A stretch of DNA of 64,000 bases from Hippasteria phrygiana (GCA_037893225.1 JAZGUH010000627.1:1-64000), one strand, 5' to 3'. Counted from the first letter of the stretch, positions 43,215-58,200 are shown. The notes: generated by a model from the sequence alone, not told the origin. Made by a program: numbers and translations.

Positions 43215-46200
43215 CTAAAGAGGACAAAAGACGACACATGCCAATCATGACATTATACACGAGTATTGCCATTTAGGACATGCATTATGACAGTTATCAT
43301 TCCTCACATGGCAAAATAATTAAATGGGAAAAAAAAATCAAAATAATTTGACAATTTGGAGAAGGTACTCATCAAGGGAGGCTTGGGGTTGAACCACTAT
43401 TTAATTATTTCTTTCTTCATTTTTTTGTTTAGGTTAACGCTACAAATTCAGACCAGCGAACTTTTCAATTTAAAAAAATTAATTTGTTGGGTTACATTTA
43501 TGCCAACAATCTCCAACCAATTTCATGGAGTTGCTAAGCACAAAAAATGCTCAGCACAAAAATGTCTTGCTCAGTTAAAACAGGTGACCAGCCAAAATGC
43601 CATGGGATTTTCATGCTAAGCAAACAACAGTCGAATACCAGTCAGAGGCAATATACATTACATGAGCATTTGGCTGGTAATCTTGTTTTTATCAAGGTAG
43701 AAATTTCATGCTAAGCAAATCTTTTTGCTTAGCAGCTCAATGAAATTCGCCCCTGGTCCAGTCGGCAAGTTTTTATCTATTGAATATTTATCCTCTATTT
43801 TGATCTGGACCTAGGAAAACCACAAGTTACGGTGGAAAACCGTAAGGGTGGTAGGGCTGGCAACCTAAAATGTGGCCAACCCCACCACCTCTGTTGTAGC
43901 CCTTTACCAAGAGTGGCGTTTAACCTTGCATTGGGTGACTTCCATAAAAAAGACCTATTGGCCACCCCTTTTTTAAAATTAAACATTTAAAATATGCTAG
44001 GCCTGCCCCCACCCCTTGCAAAGATTCCTGGATCAGCCTCTGCTCCCACTGCTCAACTAAACTTTCTTTAACATCCTTCACTGGTAGAAGCTTGGTTAAA
44101 AAGGACCTACCTCTTGAGATGGTTGAATATATAGAAGATATTGCTCTTGTTGGGTTCGGAGACTGACTTTAGGAGAGAAATCAACAATTCCCGTTTGGCA
44201 TCAGGGTCAGTCAAACCTAGAAACATAATTGTTGCCAAGATTAGTGAAGTAATTCCATTCAAACAATACAAACCAATACAACCACCACTATGGTAGGAAT
44301 TGAACTACAACATCACATGATCCACTAAACATGTTTGGTATAGACTAATCAGACGAGCAAAATTAGAAGCCATCTTTGGGTACCCAATCGAGCGGTACCA
44401 TACACGCGCGCTCGTCATACGCGCGCACTCATTGCGCCTTTGACCAATAGGATTGCCAAAGTAAACACGTGCCTCAAAAGAACGCGTATGATGCATGCAC
44501 GAGCGCAGTACCGCCCGATAGGGTACCCAAAGATGGCTTCTAATTTTGTTAGTCGGATTTGTCTACAGCGGTCGTTTGTCATAGTGAATAATGGAATTAC
44601 GCAGGAAATTTTGTCTCTTTTTCTTTTATACTCGGACAAAAAAAAAAAAAATATATGTACAAATGTGCCGTCGTAGCTGTATCTAAAGACAATGATTTTA
44701 ATAAAACATTTTGTGCGGGAAAAGGTGAGATTTTGAAAAATTTCTTTAAAAATAGAAAAATAAAATAAAACACGGCCCGACTTTTGTGACTTTTAGGGTC
44801 GGTGGCGGAGGGTAACAACTATTTTTTATTTTGGCCTAATTTATGGTTTGAAGGATTATCAAGTGGGGGGGGGGGGGAATAATCAGAAATCAATCTTGCA
44901 GCTCACACAACAAAGTACACCAAAAACCCTATTAGTTGGGTACCAAATTCACATCCAGAATATCATTTGGGAAAAAAGAAATCAAGACAAATCACTATAC
45001 TGCCAAACTGACATTTGAAGTCTAGATAATGTACATATTCATACAAAAGCAAAACTGAAGAATATCTCGATTCTACAACCATATCCAACATTTGCAGCAG
45101 ATAGATATCTAAGGGGGCCATCCATTTTGTTGTCACCATTTTCATGAGCGTACAGAGACTACTCTTTTTTCTGGGACCCCTCCTCCCCCCTCCACCCCTC
45201 CTCCCCCCTCCACCCCACCCCCAAAGAGAGTACAAACTGAAAAGGAAAAGAAAACATGATTTCTGTGTTCCGTCTTCCAGGTGCATAAACATTGTCACAG
45301 ACTTTCTGGGACACTATGTAGGATAATCAAGACTGCACAACAATCCCATAAAATTAACAGTTGTACTCATAAGTGGATTTATAAAAACATGTGAAGCCTG
45401 AATACCTCTAATGAGGTATCCGTGCATGGAGCCGATTGCGTCAGGAACTAGAACTATGCGGGCTGCTACTTTACGGGAAGAGTATTATCATAAACGTAGG
45501 CATTTTAAATTATTTTCTAAAAGTGTACATGGCACCTTACCACCACTCCTTACAGTTTGTATGCTCGTGAAATGGTTGAAAAAAATTGGATGGCCCCTTA
45601 CATACCAATGCAAAATGAAACAGATATCTTTTTTTTCCTCCTACCAAACTGACATTCGGAAGAAACTAATTAACATACATACCGATGCCGTCCAGGAGCT
45701 TGGAGTAGAGGTTCTGGGTAAACAGTGGTTCCGGGAGTTCTCTGAAGTAGTGCTTGATGAGTCCCGCCACAGCGTGGATATCTGCTTGCATCAGCTTGAC
45801 GGGAATGTGCTTGCTGTCTGCAGTCGCCAAAGAAAGGAACAGAGGAAATTTGTGAAACTACCTACAGGTGGCAGAGGGAGGGGGTCAGAGGTGGGATGGG
45901 GGTGTGGGGTGTGGGTTGGGGGATGGGGGTGAGACAAACATCACTGTAATCATCATAGGTCAACTTACTCATTTCAAACAGTTTCCTTAGCCTCTGGATA
46001 TCAGCTGAAGAGCCAGAGATCCGGTAGATACCCATCTCAAGCAAGCCTACCAATCAAATCAGAAACAAATTAATCAACAGATATTTGTTTAAATTGATAA
46101 CAGTTGGGATGGCCTGACATTTTTAATCCTATCAGAATCTTTCCTAAAAGGTGCTTCTCATTGTTATCAATTACAATCAAAATGTCAGGCGCTTCTCATT

Positions 46201-49200
46201 GTTATCAATTACAATCAAAATGTCAGGCGCTTCTCATTGTTATCAATTACAATCAAAATGTCAGGCGCTTCTCATTGTTATCAATTACAATCAAAATGTC
46301 AGGTGCTTCTCATTGTTATCAATTACAATCAAAATGTCAGGCGCTTCTCATTGTTATCAATTACAATCAAAATGTCAGGTGCTTCTCATTGTTATCAATT
46401 ACAATCAAAATGTCAGGTGCTTCTCATTGTTATCAATTACAATCAAAATGTCAGGTGCTTCTCATTGTAATCAATTACAATCAAAATGTCAGGTGCTTCT
46501 CATTGTAATCAATTACAATCAAAATGTCAGGTGCTTCTCATTGTAATCAATTACAATCAAAATGTCAGGTTCTTCTTATTGTTATCAATTACAATCAAAA
46601 TGTCAGGTTCTTCTTATTGTTATCAATTACAATCAAAATGTCAGGTGCTTCTTATTGTTATCAATTACAATCAAAATGTCAGGTGCTTCTTATTGTTATC
46701 AATTACAATCAAAATGTCAGGTTCTTCTTATTGTAATCAATTACAATCAAAATGTCAGGTTCTTCTTATTGTTAACAATTACAATCAAAATGTCAGGTGT
46801 TTCTTATTGTTAACAATTACAATAAAAATGTCAGGTGCTTCTTATTGTTATCAATTACAATCAAAATGTCAGGTGTTTCTTATTGTTATCAATTACAATA
46901 AAAATGTCAGGTTCTTCTTATTGTTAACAATTACAATAAAAATGTCAGGTGTTTCTTATTGTTAACAATTACAATAAAAATGTCAGGTGTTTCTTATTGT
47001 TATCAATTACAATCAAAATGTCAGGTTCTTCTTATTGTTAACAATTACAATTAAAATGTCAGGTGTTTCTTATTGTTATCAATTACAATCAAAATGTCAG
47101 GTGCTTCTGGACAATATAAAATTGTTACCGGCTTACCTCTTTTCTCCACTTCCTCCACACAGAGCTTGACGATGTTGGGGATCTTAACGCCTTCTCTGTA
47201 GCACAGGTTGCTGATCCGTACCCCAAACACCCCCAACTTCTTCTTGGATTGCACTCTCTTCAGAGCCTTCTCTGTCGATTCAAACCTTAGACCGACGTTG
47301 ATTTCCAGCTGAGATGAAGAATCAAGAGATATATTTTATTTTGATTATTTTTTTCAGCAGGTTTGCCCTGAAAAAGGATTAAAAGCCCACTCAAGGTATG
47401 GAGCTTATCAAAGATACAAGTAGGAATTAAGAGTACGGTTTTTACAGGAGACGTCGGGGTGTCGCGGCAGTTCTGGCAGCCAAGTGAACCGCTACAATGT
47501 GTTTGTGCAGTCAACCGTAACATAAACAATAATCCAACAATGGATTGAAACTGCACAAGGCGGCAAATTGCGTCATCCGGCCTGGTGGCACTTTTTGTTG
47601 ACGCCATATGGCGTCATCCGTACGCAAGGGGTTAATATTCCTCTTGATGCAGGAAAGATCGTAAGATGAAGGGAAACATGCACCAGGCAAAGAATTCCAT
47701 AGAGATACAGAACGAGGGGAAAAAGCTATTGGCATAGCTTTTTGTTCTACATCTAGGTAAAGCTAGAGTAGATTTATCGTCTACCCTAAATACATAATTT
47801 TCTTGAGCAATTTTTAATATTTTTTTTTAATAAAGAAAAGTGAAGATATTAGAGGTACAGTGAAATCTTGATAAGTCAAAACTGGTTAACTTGAAAACTT
47901 GGTTAACTCGAAGTAAGAATTTATTCCTGTGAAAAGAATAGCAAATCATGTATAAACATGCCCACACTAACTCAAAATTTTGGACCGGTAACTTCGGATA
48001 AGTCGAACTCAAAATCACCAGGTGCAGAAATAAACTTGCATAATTAGGCCACAGAAGAAACTGGAATCTTTTTGTTAGGTTAAGGAATCTCCCAGGACCC
48101 TAATCAATAAACATAAACTCGGGTACAGATAAGCAACAAAGAGGCTATTAGCGTCCATAGTATTATTGAAGCAGCTGCCTATTCGCTCCGGTGCAACTTA
48201 CAACGATCAAAGGGAACTGCTGGTGACCCGCCCATGAAGGCCGAAGACGCAAAACGGCCTTAATTGTCATTGCAATCCTTTGAAGAAGCGCCCACGCAAT
48301 GACGATGCAGTTGGCAATGATTCAAGTGAACTGCTGACCAATCACAGTCGCACGTGCTTGCTGCAGTGACGTATGATGGGTGGCTGGATCGTTTCAAGGC
48401 CAGTGCAGAGATCAGTGTTTCAAGGCAAGCCGCACTGCTGTGCCGCACGGGATCGTTTTCTCAAGAGAGGGCGCATGCCATCTCAAGAGAGGGCGCTGTC
48501 GTGACTACGGAGATGACAAACGAATGGCTACGCAATGGACTGCCCAAGGTTTTGGCGGAAGGGACATCTTTAACGCTGATGAAACGGGCTTGTTTTATGG
48601 TCTCTTGTCAGACCATTCCCTCACACTAAAGGGGGAGACCTGCAACGGCTGAAAGCGAAACAATGATCTCCTAAAAATGCCATAATGTTGTGCTCTATTT
48701 CACGGCCGGCGTTACATTGGATATTCGCTTGGTATTCACGTACGTAATCTTTGGGAAAAAAGGGGACCTTGGGTAACTCGAAACTCCGCTTAAATCTAAA
48801 TTGGAGCCTATTCCCCCCGAGGTTCGACTTATTAAGATTTCACTGTATGTAGTTTCATTTGCTTTTACCTTCTCCATTTTGATGGTTGTACTGATTTCCT
48901 TCTTCCCAATCTCGGATCTTGTTAACTGTTGAATAAAAAATACAATCAACCATTGCATGTAAGAAACAAATTTCAGCATTGACAAAATGTAAGCACTGCA
49001 TTAGTATTTTCCCTTCACCTACCTATTTAACCCAGCCCAACTTGGCACCCAGCTCAGCTCCTCCCAGCCCTGGTCCACCTCACATCCTGCCCAGTCCAGC
49101 CCAGCCCAACACTACTTCACAATACCCAGACTAGTCCAGCCTAGCCTGACACAGCCCAGCGAAACCCAGATCAGCCTTGCTCAGATGAACCCTGCCCAGA

Positions 49201-52200
49201 CCACCACAGCCAAGCCTATCCCATCTCAACCCTGACAAGCCCCACTATGCCCAGACCAACCTGGCCAAGCAGGCTACAGCACAGAGCAGGTCAAACCAGC
49301 CTGCTACAGAGAAGCAAGCCTGTTAGTCCATGCAGTCCAGCGCAACCCAGGCCAGGCCAACCCTAGCCAACCCAGCCCCACACTATGCCCAGACCAACCT
49401 GGCCAAGCAGGCTACAGCACAGAGCAGGTCAAACCAGCCTGCTACAGAGAAGCAAGCCTGTTAGTCCATGCAGTCCAGCGCAGCCCAGGCCAGGCCAACC
49501 CTAGCCAACCCAGCCTCACACTATGCCCAGACCAACCTGGCCAAGCAGGCTACAGCACAGAGCAGGTCAAACCAGCCTGCTACAGAGAAGCAAGCCTGTT
49601 AGTCCATGCAGTCCAGCGCAGCCCAGGCCAGGCCAACCCTAGCCAACCCAGCCCCACACTATGCCCAGACCAACCTGGCCAAGCAGGCTACAGCACAGAG
49701 CAGGTCAAACCAGCCTGCTACAGAGAAGCAAGCCTGTTAGTCCATGCAGTCCAGCGCAGCCCAGGCCAGGCCAACCCTAGACAACCCAGCCCCACACTAT
49801 GCCCAGACCAACCTGGCCAAGCAGGCTACAGCACAGAGCAGGTCAAACCAGCCTGCTACAGAGAAGCAAGCCTGTTAGTCCATGCAGTCCAGCGCAGCCC
49901 AGGCCAGGCCAACCCTAGCCAACCCAGCCCCACACTATGCCCAGACCAACCTGGCCAAGCAGGCTACAGCACAGAGCAGGTCAAACCAGCCTGCTACAGA
50001 GAAGCAAGCCTGTTAGTCCATGCAGTCCAGCGCAGCCCAGGCCAGGCCAACCCTAGCCAACCCAGCCCCACACTATGCCCAGACCAACCTGGCCAAGCAG
50101 GCTACAGCAAAGAGCAGGTCAAACCAGCCTGCTACAGAGAAGCAAGCCTGTTAGTCCATGCAGTCCAGCGCAGCCCAGGCCAGGCCAACCCTAGCCAACC
50201 CAGCCCCACACTATGCCCAGACCAACCTGGCCAAGCAGGCTACAGCACAGAGCAGGTCAAACCAGCCTGCTACAGAGAAGCAAGCCTGTTAGTCCATGCA
50301 GTCCAGCGCAGCCCAGGCCAGGCCAACCCTAGACAACCCAGCCCCACACTATGCCCAGACCAACCTGGCCAAACAGGCTACAGCACAGAGCAGGTCAAAC
50401 CAGCCTGCTACAGAGAAGCAAGCCTGTTAGTCCATGCAGTCCAGCGCAGCGCAGCCCAGGCCAACCCTAGACAACCCAGCCCCACACTATACCCAGACCA
50501 ACCTGGCCAAGCAGGCTACAGCACAGAGCAGGTCAAACCAGCCTGCTACAGAGAAGCAAGCCTGTTAGTCCATGCAGTCCAGCGCAGCCCAGGCCAGGCC
50601 AACCCTAGACAACCCAGCCCCACACTATGCCCAGACCAACATGGCCAAGCAGGCTACAGCACAGAGCAGGTCAAACCAGCCTGCTACAGAGAAGCAAGCC
50701 TGTTAGTCCATGCAGTCCAGCGCAGCCCAGGCCAGGCCAACCCTAGCCAACCCAGCCCCACACTATGCCCAGACCAACCTGGCCAAGCAGGCTACAGCAC
50801 AGAGCAGGTCAAACCAGCCTGCTACAGAGAAGCAAGCCTGTTAGTCCATGCAGTCCAGCGCAGCCCAGGCCAGGCCAACCCTAGCCAACCCAGCCCCACA
50901 CTATGCCCAGACCAACCTGGCCAAGCAGGCTACAGCACAGAGCAGGTCAAACCAGCCTGCTACAGAGAAGCAAGCCTGTTAGTCCATGCAGTCCAGCGCA
51001 GCCCAGGCCAGGCCAACCCTAGACAACCCAGCCCCACACTATGCCCAGACCAACCTGGCCAAGCAGGCTACAGCACAGAGCAGGTCAAACCAGCCTGCTA
51101 CAGAGAAGCAAGCCTGTTAGTCCATGCAGTCCAGCGCAGCCCAGGCCAGGCCAACCCTAGCCAACCCAGCCCCACACTATGCCCAGACCAACCTGGCCAA
51201 GCAGGCTACAGCACAGAGCAGGTCAAACCAGCCTGCTACAGAGAAGCAAGCCTGTTAGTCCATGCAGTCCAGCGCAGCCCAGGCCAGGCCAACCCTAGCC
51301 AACCCAGCCCCACACTATGCCCAGACCAACCTGGCCAAGCAGGCTACAGCAAAGAGCAGGTCAAACCAGCCTGCTACAGAGAAGCAAGCCTGTTAGTCCA
51401 TGCAGTCCAGCGCAGCCCAGGCCAGGCCAACCCTAGACAACCCAGCCCCACACTATGCCCAGACCAACCTGGCCAAACAGGCTACAGCACAGAGCAGGTC
51501 AAACCAGCCTGCTACAGAGAAGCAAGCCTGTTAGTCCATGCAGTCCAGCGCAGCCCAGGCCAGGCCAACCCTAGACAACCCAGCCCCACACTATGCCCAG
51601 ACCAACCTGGCCAAGCAGGCTACAGCACAGAGCAGGTCAAACCAGCCTGCTACAGAGAAGCAAGCCTGTTAGTCCATGCAGTCCAGCCCAGCCCAGGCCA
51701 GGCCAACCCTAGCCAACCCAGCCCCACACTATGCCCAGACCAACCTGGCCAAGCAGGCTACAGCACAGAGCAGGTCAAACCAGCCTGCTACAGAGAAGCA
51801 AGCCTGTTAGTCCATGCAGTCCAGCGCAGCCCAGGCCAGGCCAACCCTAGCCAACCCAGCCCAACACTATGCCCAGACCAACCTGGCCAAGCAGGCTACA
51901 GCACAGAGCAGGTCAAACCAGCCTGCTACAGAGAAGCAAGCCTGTTAGTCCATGCAGTCCAGCCCAGCCCAGGCCAGGCCAACCCTAGCCAACCCAGCCC
52001 CACACTATGCCCAGACCAACCTGGCCAAGCAGGCTACAGCACAGAGCAGGTCAAACCAGCCTGCTACAGAGAAGCAAGCCTGTTAGTCCATGCAGTCCAG
52101 CGCAGCCCAGGCCAGGCCAACCCTAGCCAACCCAGCCCCACACTATGCCCAGACCAACCTGGCCAAGCAGGCTACAGCACAGAGCAGGTCAAACCAGCCT

Positions 52201-55200
52201 GCTACAGAGAAGCAAGCCTGTTAGTCCATGCAGTCCAGCGCAGCCCAGGCCAGGCCAACCCTAGCCAACCCAGCCCCACACTATGCCCAGACCAACCTGG
52301 CCAAACAGGCTACAGCACAGAGCAGGTCAAACCAGCCTGCTACAGAGAAGCAAGCCTGTTAGTCCATGCAGTCCAGCGCAACCCAGGCCAACCCTAGCCA
52401 ACCCAGCCCCACACTATGCCCAGACTAACCTGGCCAAGCAGGCTTGTACCACAGAGCAGGTCTGACCCGCCCGATACAGACAGGCCTTGTTAGTCTAGTC
52501 TAGTCCATTCCCGTCCAGCCCAGCTTAGCCCAGCACAACTCAACCCTCCCAACACAACACAACCCAACCCAACCCACCCCAGGCCGGCCCACTGTGCCAG
52601 ACCAGCCTGCAAAGCAGCCAACACCACTGCCCAAGCCCACCCAACCATGTCCAAAACCCACCCATCCCAACCCTACCAAATCTAGCCTCAACCCAAGCTC
52701 CCTTTACTCCCCTCCAGCCCCTTACCCCCTCCAGCCCGCTTCCCCACCACAACTCACCGTTATAGCCCCCTTGTCAACCATCTCATCCTCCAAGCCCTTG
52801 GTGTAGTCATAACACAGTATCCGCAGCGTGTGGGCCCCCTCAACCTCCAGCCCAAACTCCTGATTCCACGTTGGCATCTTGGAATTCTCAGATTTAATGG
52901 TCCTCGCTCTCAGGGAGATGATGCCATAGGAATCCACCTCCACACAACAAAACAACTCTGTGTATTGAAAGGAAATGATAAGGGGGCATTTAATATTGTC
53001 CAGGTGCGGTATCGATCGCAGTACCGGAGGTTTTTATTTGCAGCGCCGCAGTATCTCGCACATAGAGGATGAATGGGAAGCCGGCTTGAATAACTGAATA
53101 ATCATGAGGTCAAAACTGGAGCTCTGAGCTCATTATGGGCTCCGTGCGCCGTCGAATGAGGGCGCTGTCCACATAGCAACCGCACTTCCATGGGCAGTAC
53201 GTCACTGGTATCCGCACCGCGCTCCTCCTTCATTTGATACTCGTATACCAGTGGGATTGCTTTGTCAGTTCGCTGACTCTCGATAATTGCGGTTTTAATA
53301 AGAATATCACAGCAGGAACCAGACACTTAAATTGAAGTCAGGTAAGATGGCATCGATATTGACCCCCCAACTTGCCTTTTCTTTCCACTGAGGGGGTAGT
53401 TGTGCACGGAGCTCATAGCAGAACTTGCTTTAATAGTGACGCAACAATATAAATCGTCAGCACTATTGTAAGCACTATTGTGCAGTCAAGTCGCGCTAAC
53501 GTTTTCTGCTCTAATTGGCAAGGCTTTCTTGCATTAACCCTCCCTCTCTCGGTGCCAAAATGGAGCCAACTACCCTACCTATCAAAACCTATCGAGTTCC
53601 AGGTTGAAACACACAAGCTGTTGGAGAGGAAGGGCTTAGGGTTTCTGATAACAGTAGGAGTGTTAAAGCAGCACTACAAAATTGGGGTCTGGTGTGATAC
53701 TTACGGGCAGGCACTGTGAGCCCCTTGGCTTGGTAGACCGTCACATGCAATGTTCCAAACAACAATTCTTCCTCTGTACAGCAGAAAGGAATTAGAAATG
53801 TCTAAATGATACAAAGTTTGTCAAGAAGAGAGAAGTTTGACATTTTTGAAAATTGACCTGCAATTCAGTAGTCCCAGAGTTTCTGCTTCAAAGAAAACGA
53901 GTGCCACTTTCATAACAACACAAACTTGCTGGAAACATTTTTCGTAACTCTTTTCGGCTTGGATGTAATTTCAGAATTCATTTAGGAAGCTTACCGTCTT
54001 TGATAAGTATGGATCCAATGTTGTTGATCTTGCGACCCTAAAAATAAAATAAATAAATAAATGTAAAAATTCAAGAATGTAAACAACAACATGCATTCCA
54101 GAATTAGAAATAAAACACACAATATGAGTAGACATTTAATTAAACACCCATAACCAAACGCTGCCTCTCTTTGGAACTCCTCACCTGTAACCTGCTTCCC
54201 TTCCACCTGTAATCTTTCACAATTCAATCCAAATGTGAATAGATACCTTCTATCCTTGTGACTTCTGTCTTCTCTTGTCTTTTGTAGCCCACACCTTGGG
54301 TGGCCTTTTGGTCTTGTGTTAGGCGATATCCATAAAAACAAATTCATTATTTTACTCACCCTCTTGCATTTGGTGAGTAGCTTCTCAATGTGGTAGGGAG
54401 TGAGTGAGGGGGTGACCCGGCATTCTCGCTTGGCTGTCAAGATGGCCTCCTTCCACTCTGAGCGCTCGTAGTCCGAGGACATCAAGAGAGTGTAGGTCTG
54501 GGTAAAATCAATTGATCAATTATCGATTATCTCAACTGAAATGATTAGAAAAGGAGTGGTCGTCTTATGTGTCTCACTCAAGATCTTGTGGATGAAACTC
54601 AGCCAAGGGCATCGTGTGCTTGTGTCCTTGAGCAAGGCACTTTGTTGTGATTGCTTTTATCAACCCTGGAGTAAACTTACTTAGTAAATAGACACTAGCG
54701 AGGGTCGAGTTGGTTGTCTTGTTTGAATGGCAGCAATTAGGCTGTGTATCCTCCCTAGGGAGCTAAGATTGTCTAACCCTAACCATCCCAAATCCTCCAA
54801 AATCCTCTTTGCCAAAAGGAGGAATTTGGAGGATTGAGGGCCTTTGGACGTTAGTGCATTGGAGGATTTTGCAGGATTGAGGTCATAAGGGGTTTTTGCC
54901 TCTGGAGGAATATGAAGGATCCAGGTTATCAGGCTATATCTAATGCTGGTTGATTTTGGAGGATTGAGGTTACTTGGGGTTTTATGCAAAAGAGGATTTT
55001 GGAGGATTGAGGTTACATGCTTGGGGGTTTATCGAAGAATGATGATTTTGGAGGATTGAAGTTATCATGGAGTTTATCCAAAAGATGATTTTTTTAGGAA
55101 TCTGGTTATTTTTACCTTACTTTCACACTGTTCATGCCCTATGCACATTTTGAATATAGGTTCAGTCAAAGCAATGAGGCATTGTTTATACATGTACAAC

Positions 55201-58200
55201 TTATTCTTTAGCAATCTGAAACCCACTGTAGGATTTTGCAGAATTCAGGCAATAATGAGAACATGATATCCAGTAAGCAAAAGTTGTCAATGTCAAGTTT
55301 TCCGAACCCCCTAAAAACAAATCATTTAGAGGCCGTGTGAGGCCCGCAAGAGACCCCACTGGACTCAGCGGGCAAGAGCTGGTGGATGCCGGCCGTGGAT
55401 AGACGGGGACACTTTCCATAGGGGTGCAGTCAAGTTGTACAGTTTATGTACATTTGTGATGTGTCAAGGATAGAAAACTTGCAGTTAGCAGCTGTTGGTT
55501 CTATTTTTGGCTGCTTTTTTTTATTGAGTGTCCATGTACATAAATTTATCAAAGGGCTATACTGTTCTTGGGTTACAGTGTGGATACTGCATTGCATTTG
55601 GGGGGTGTCTGATTTCCGAGTGCTTAGCATAATGGTGTAAGGGTACACTTCTGAAGGTCATTTTTTTTAGAAAGCCATATCCATTTTTTAGAAGGTAAAA
55701 CTTAGCAATTTTTCAAGTTTCCATGATTTGGTATAACACTGGCCATAAACCAACTGGAGGATTTTGCAGGATTCAGGCAGTGATCACCAGTAATGAATAT
55801 TGGAGGATTTTGCAGGATTCAGGTTACATGGAGTTTTAACACTATGGAATTAGAGGATTTTGCAGGATTCAGGTTATGTGTAAGAAAAAAGGGGTAGGGA
55901 GTTAGGGCTAAGGAATGATTCAAGGGACTGAGGAGCATGGGTGATAATGATGTACATGTAGCACCTTGTGCATTATGTGGGTGGATGCTGCGTATTAAAT
56001 CCAGATCACCATCATTATTACGCATCAAAATCCACTGCACTAATAATACACACTTTTCCAATGGAAACCACACTGGATATATCCAACTTGGTTGATAGCT
56101 GTCTGAGATTTTGAACGGCAAGTTATCTACAGGAATATAATTTTTTTCATCTGTTTTTCTCTTTGTTGGTTAGATTATTATTTTGATTAGTTTTGTAGCT
56201 TGCTCTGCACCAATTTATTGATATCACTAGCAACTACCAAAGTAAAAATAAGTACTTTATAAATATTCAAATTTATCATCATTAGATGCTTATTCTAAAC
56301 GGGGGTTTGCTATTAAGATGGGATCTAACGTGTCTGAACTTGCTTAGGTTCGCAACGTTAGGCCAGCCAATTTCTTTTTATTTGTAAGGTCAATCGGGTC
56401 AATCCAGTCAGTCAGAAGTTTGCAGCAGTTTAATTTATTTCACGTGTCTGAAGTTGATAGCTCCTTGTTCCAAGTTCAACAGATACAAATAACTGAAAAA
56501 TCTGTTCAGGTACTGTTTGGCGTTCCGGAGAAGTTGAAGCTCAAGCTTGAGTTCAGCCGACTCTTCATTACTACACAGACTTTGATTTTTTCGAAAGTGG
56601 ATGGTAAAATCAAGACATTTTCTGGAGGAAACGATCCTCACCTTTCCCTGGTGATGGTAGAGATGCAGTGGCAATTTGGGGGATTCAATGATGACAGAAC
56701 CCTCCTACAGAAATACAAAAAATATTACCATCAGTACGAGCTTCCTTAAATTCTGGAGTCAAAGTTCACAAGACTGAAAAGTATCCTTTTCTGCAGAAAT
56801 CGTGTGGGACACAAATTCATTCTCATAATTCAACCACAAGTGAGCATCATGTGAGAAATAACTGATGTATTTCTTGAAGGAAAGACATTATAATTATCTC
56901 ATCACCGGCTCTTTTCAGAGCCAACTCTTCCTCACAAACAAATCTTTCCATGGTGTACTCACAACCTACTTTCAAACTTACAACTCCACCATACAAAGCT
57001 TTAAATAATACCTAAACTGATATCTTATAGATTCTTGCAATTGGTTATTGAGATATGCATTGATAACGAAAACCATGGTATCCACAGAAATGTCTTTATC
57101 CTGTAGAGTGAATAATATTGTCTGTACAGTACATGCACCTGTCCATTTCACTGTACGTACTGGATACAATTTGGGAGCCAAAGAGGTTGATCTTTATCGT
57201 CTCTGTACGCAGCATCAACTTCAAGCTACAAATACATAGAGCTCTATGGACCACGGATGAAGCTTTAAGTGTGATGGTTGTTGAACACATTCATTCACAA
57301 TAAGTTGCAGTTCTTTCATTTATTGCTACACATAATGTGGAATATGCAGTGTGCTAACCCAGCAGTGTTGTAGTCAAGACCATCACAAGACCACACAAGA
57401 CCAGCACAAGACCAACAGTCTTAATCCAAGTCTTAAGCTATTCAAATGAACTGTAACAAAAACATTCCTTTGTCATGGTTTATGCCTGTTACTTGTGCCT
57501 GTTACAAGCTGGTCTCGTGAATGGTCTTGTGAATGGACTTGTGCATGGTCTTGAAATGGTCTCGACTACAACACTGAACCCAAGTATACAAGTTAGAAAT
57601 CAGAGCTTCAGAAAAGGGATGCTGCTCGAATGGGAACTAACAGTAGACTGTCATTTTTATTAGCAGGAAACAGATGCTAAGGAACAAACACTTCTAGACT
57701 CATCTTCCAAGAAGATCATGACTCATATTAAGCAGTTGATAGAACAAAGACTCTGGTCAGAGCACTGGCCACAGTGGGTCTGGTGTAAATTAGTGTCAGG
57801 AGCTTCAGAAAGTAAAAAGTAATAAAACCTCTTGTGGTTACATAAAAGTCCTGGGAAGCTAGAAGTGGTCAACTATTGGCAATAACGTGCATGTGGCTAA
57901 ACCGATAATTCTGAAATGTTTGCTCTAGTGGTATTTGCAGTAGGAAAGTTCCACATTACCGAATCCACAAGAAACTGCAGATACAATTGTAATACAGTCA
58001 ATTCTTTGTGCACATTCATAAATGTACCGTGCAATGTATGAGAGCTTCTCAAACAAAAATCTACAAATTCAATAAATTTGATTTTTACGTTTGTTGCCAG
58101 CTCTTTCCTCTTTGCTTCCAGTGTCTTCGTCAGTTGCTTGCTCTGTCGCTGTAAAGTGGACAAGAAAAAGAAAAAGAAAAAAACAAATACGTTGATTAAG

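Noticed and set aside
45411..45932. 173-codon plus-strand ORF
   Set aside because: It is antisense to RhoGAP exon K and intron sequence, with no motif of its own.
46104..46965. Several overlapping ORFs of 70-159 codons with repeated CYQLQSKCQ words
   Set aside because: They are the three reading frames of the 38-bp minisatellite in a RhoGAP intron.
49240..52470. Possible coding repeat protein, since 138 is a multiple of 3
   Set aside because: Each unit has stops in the forward frames and the array lies between two exons whose phases join without it.
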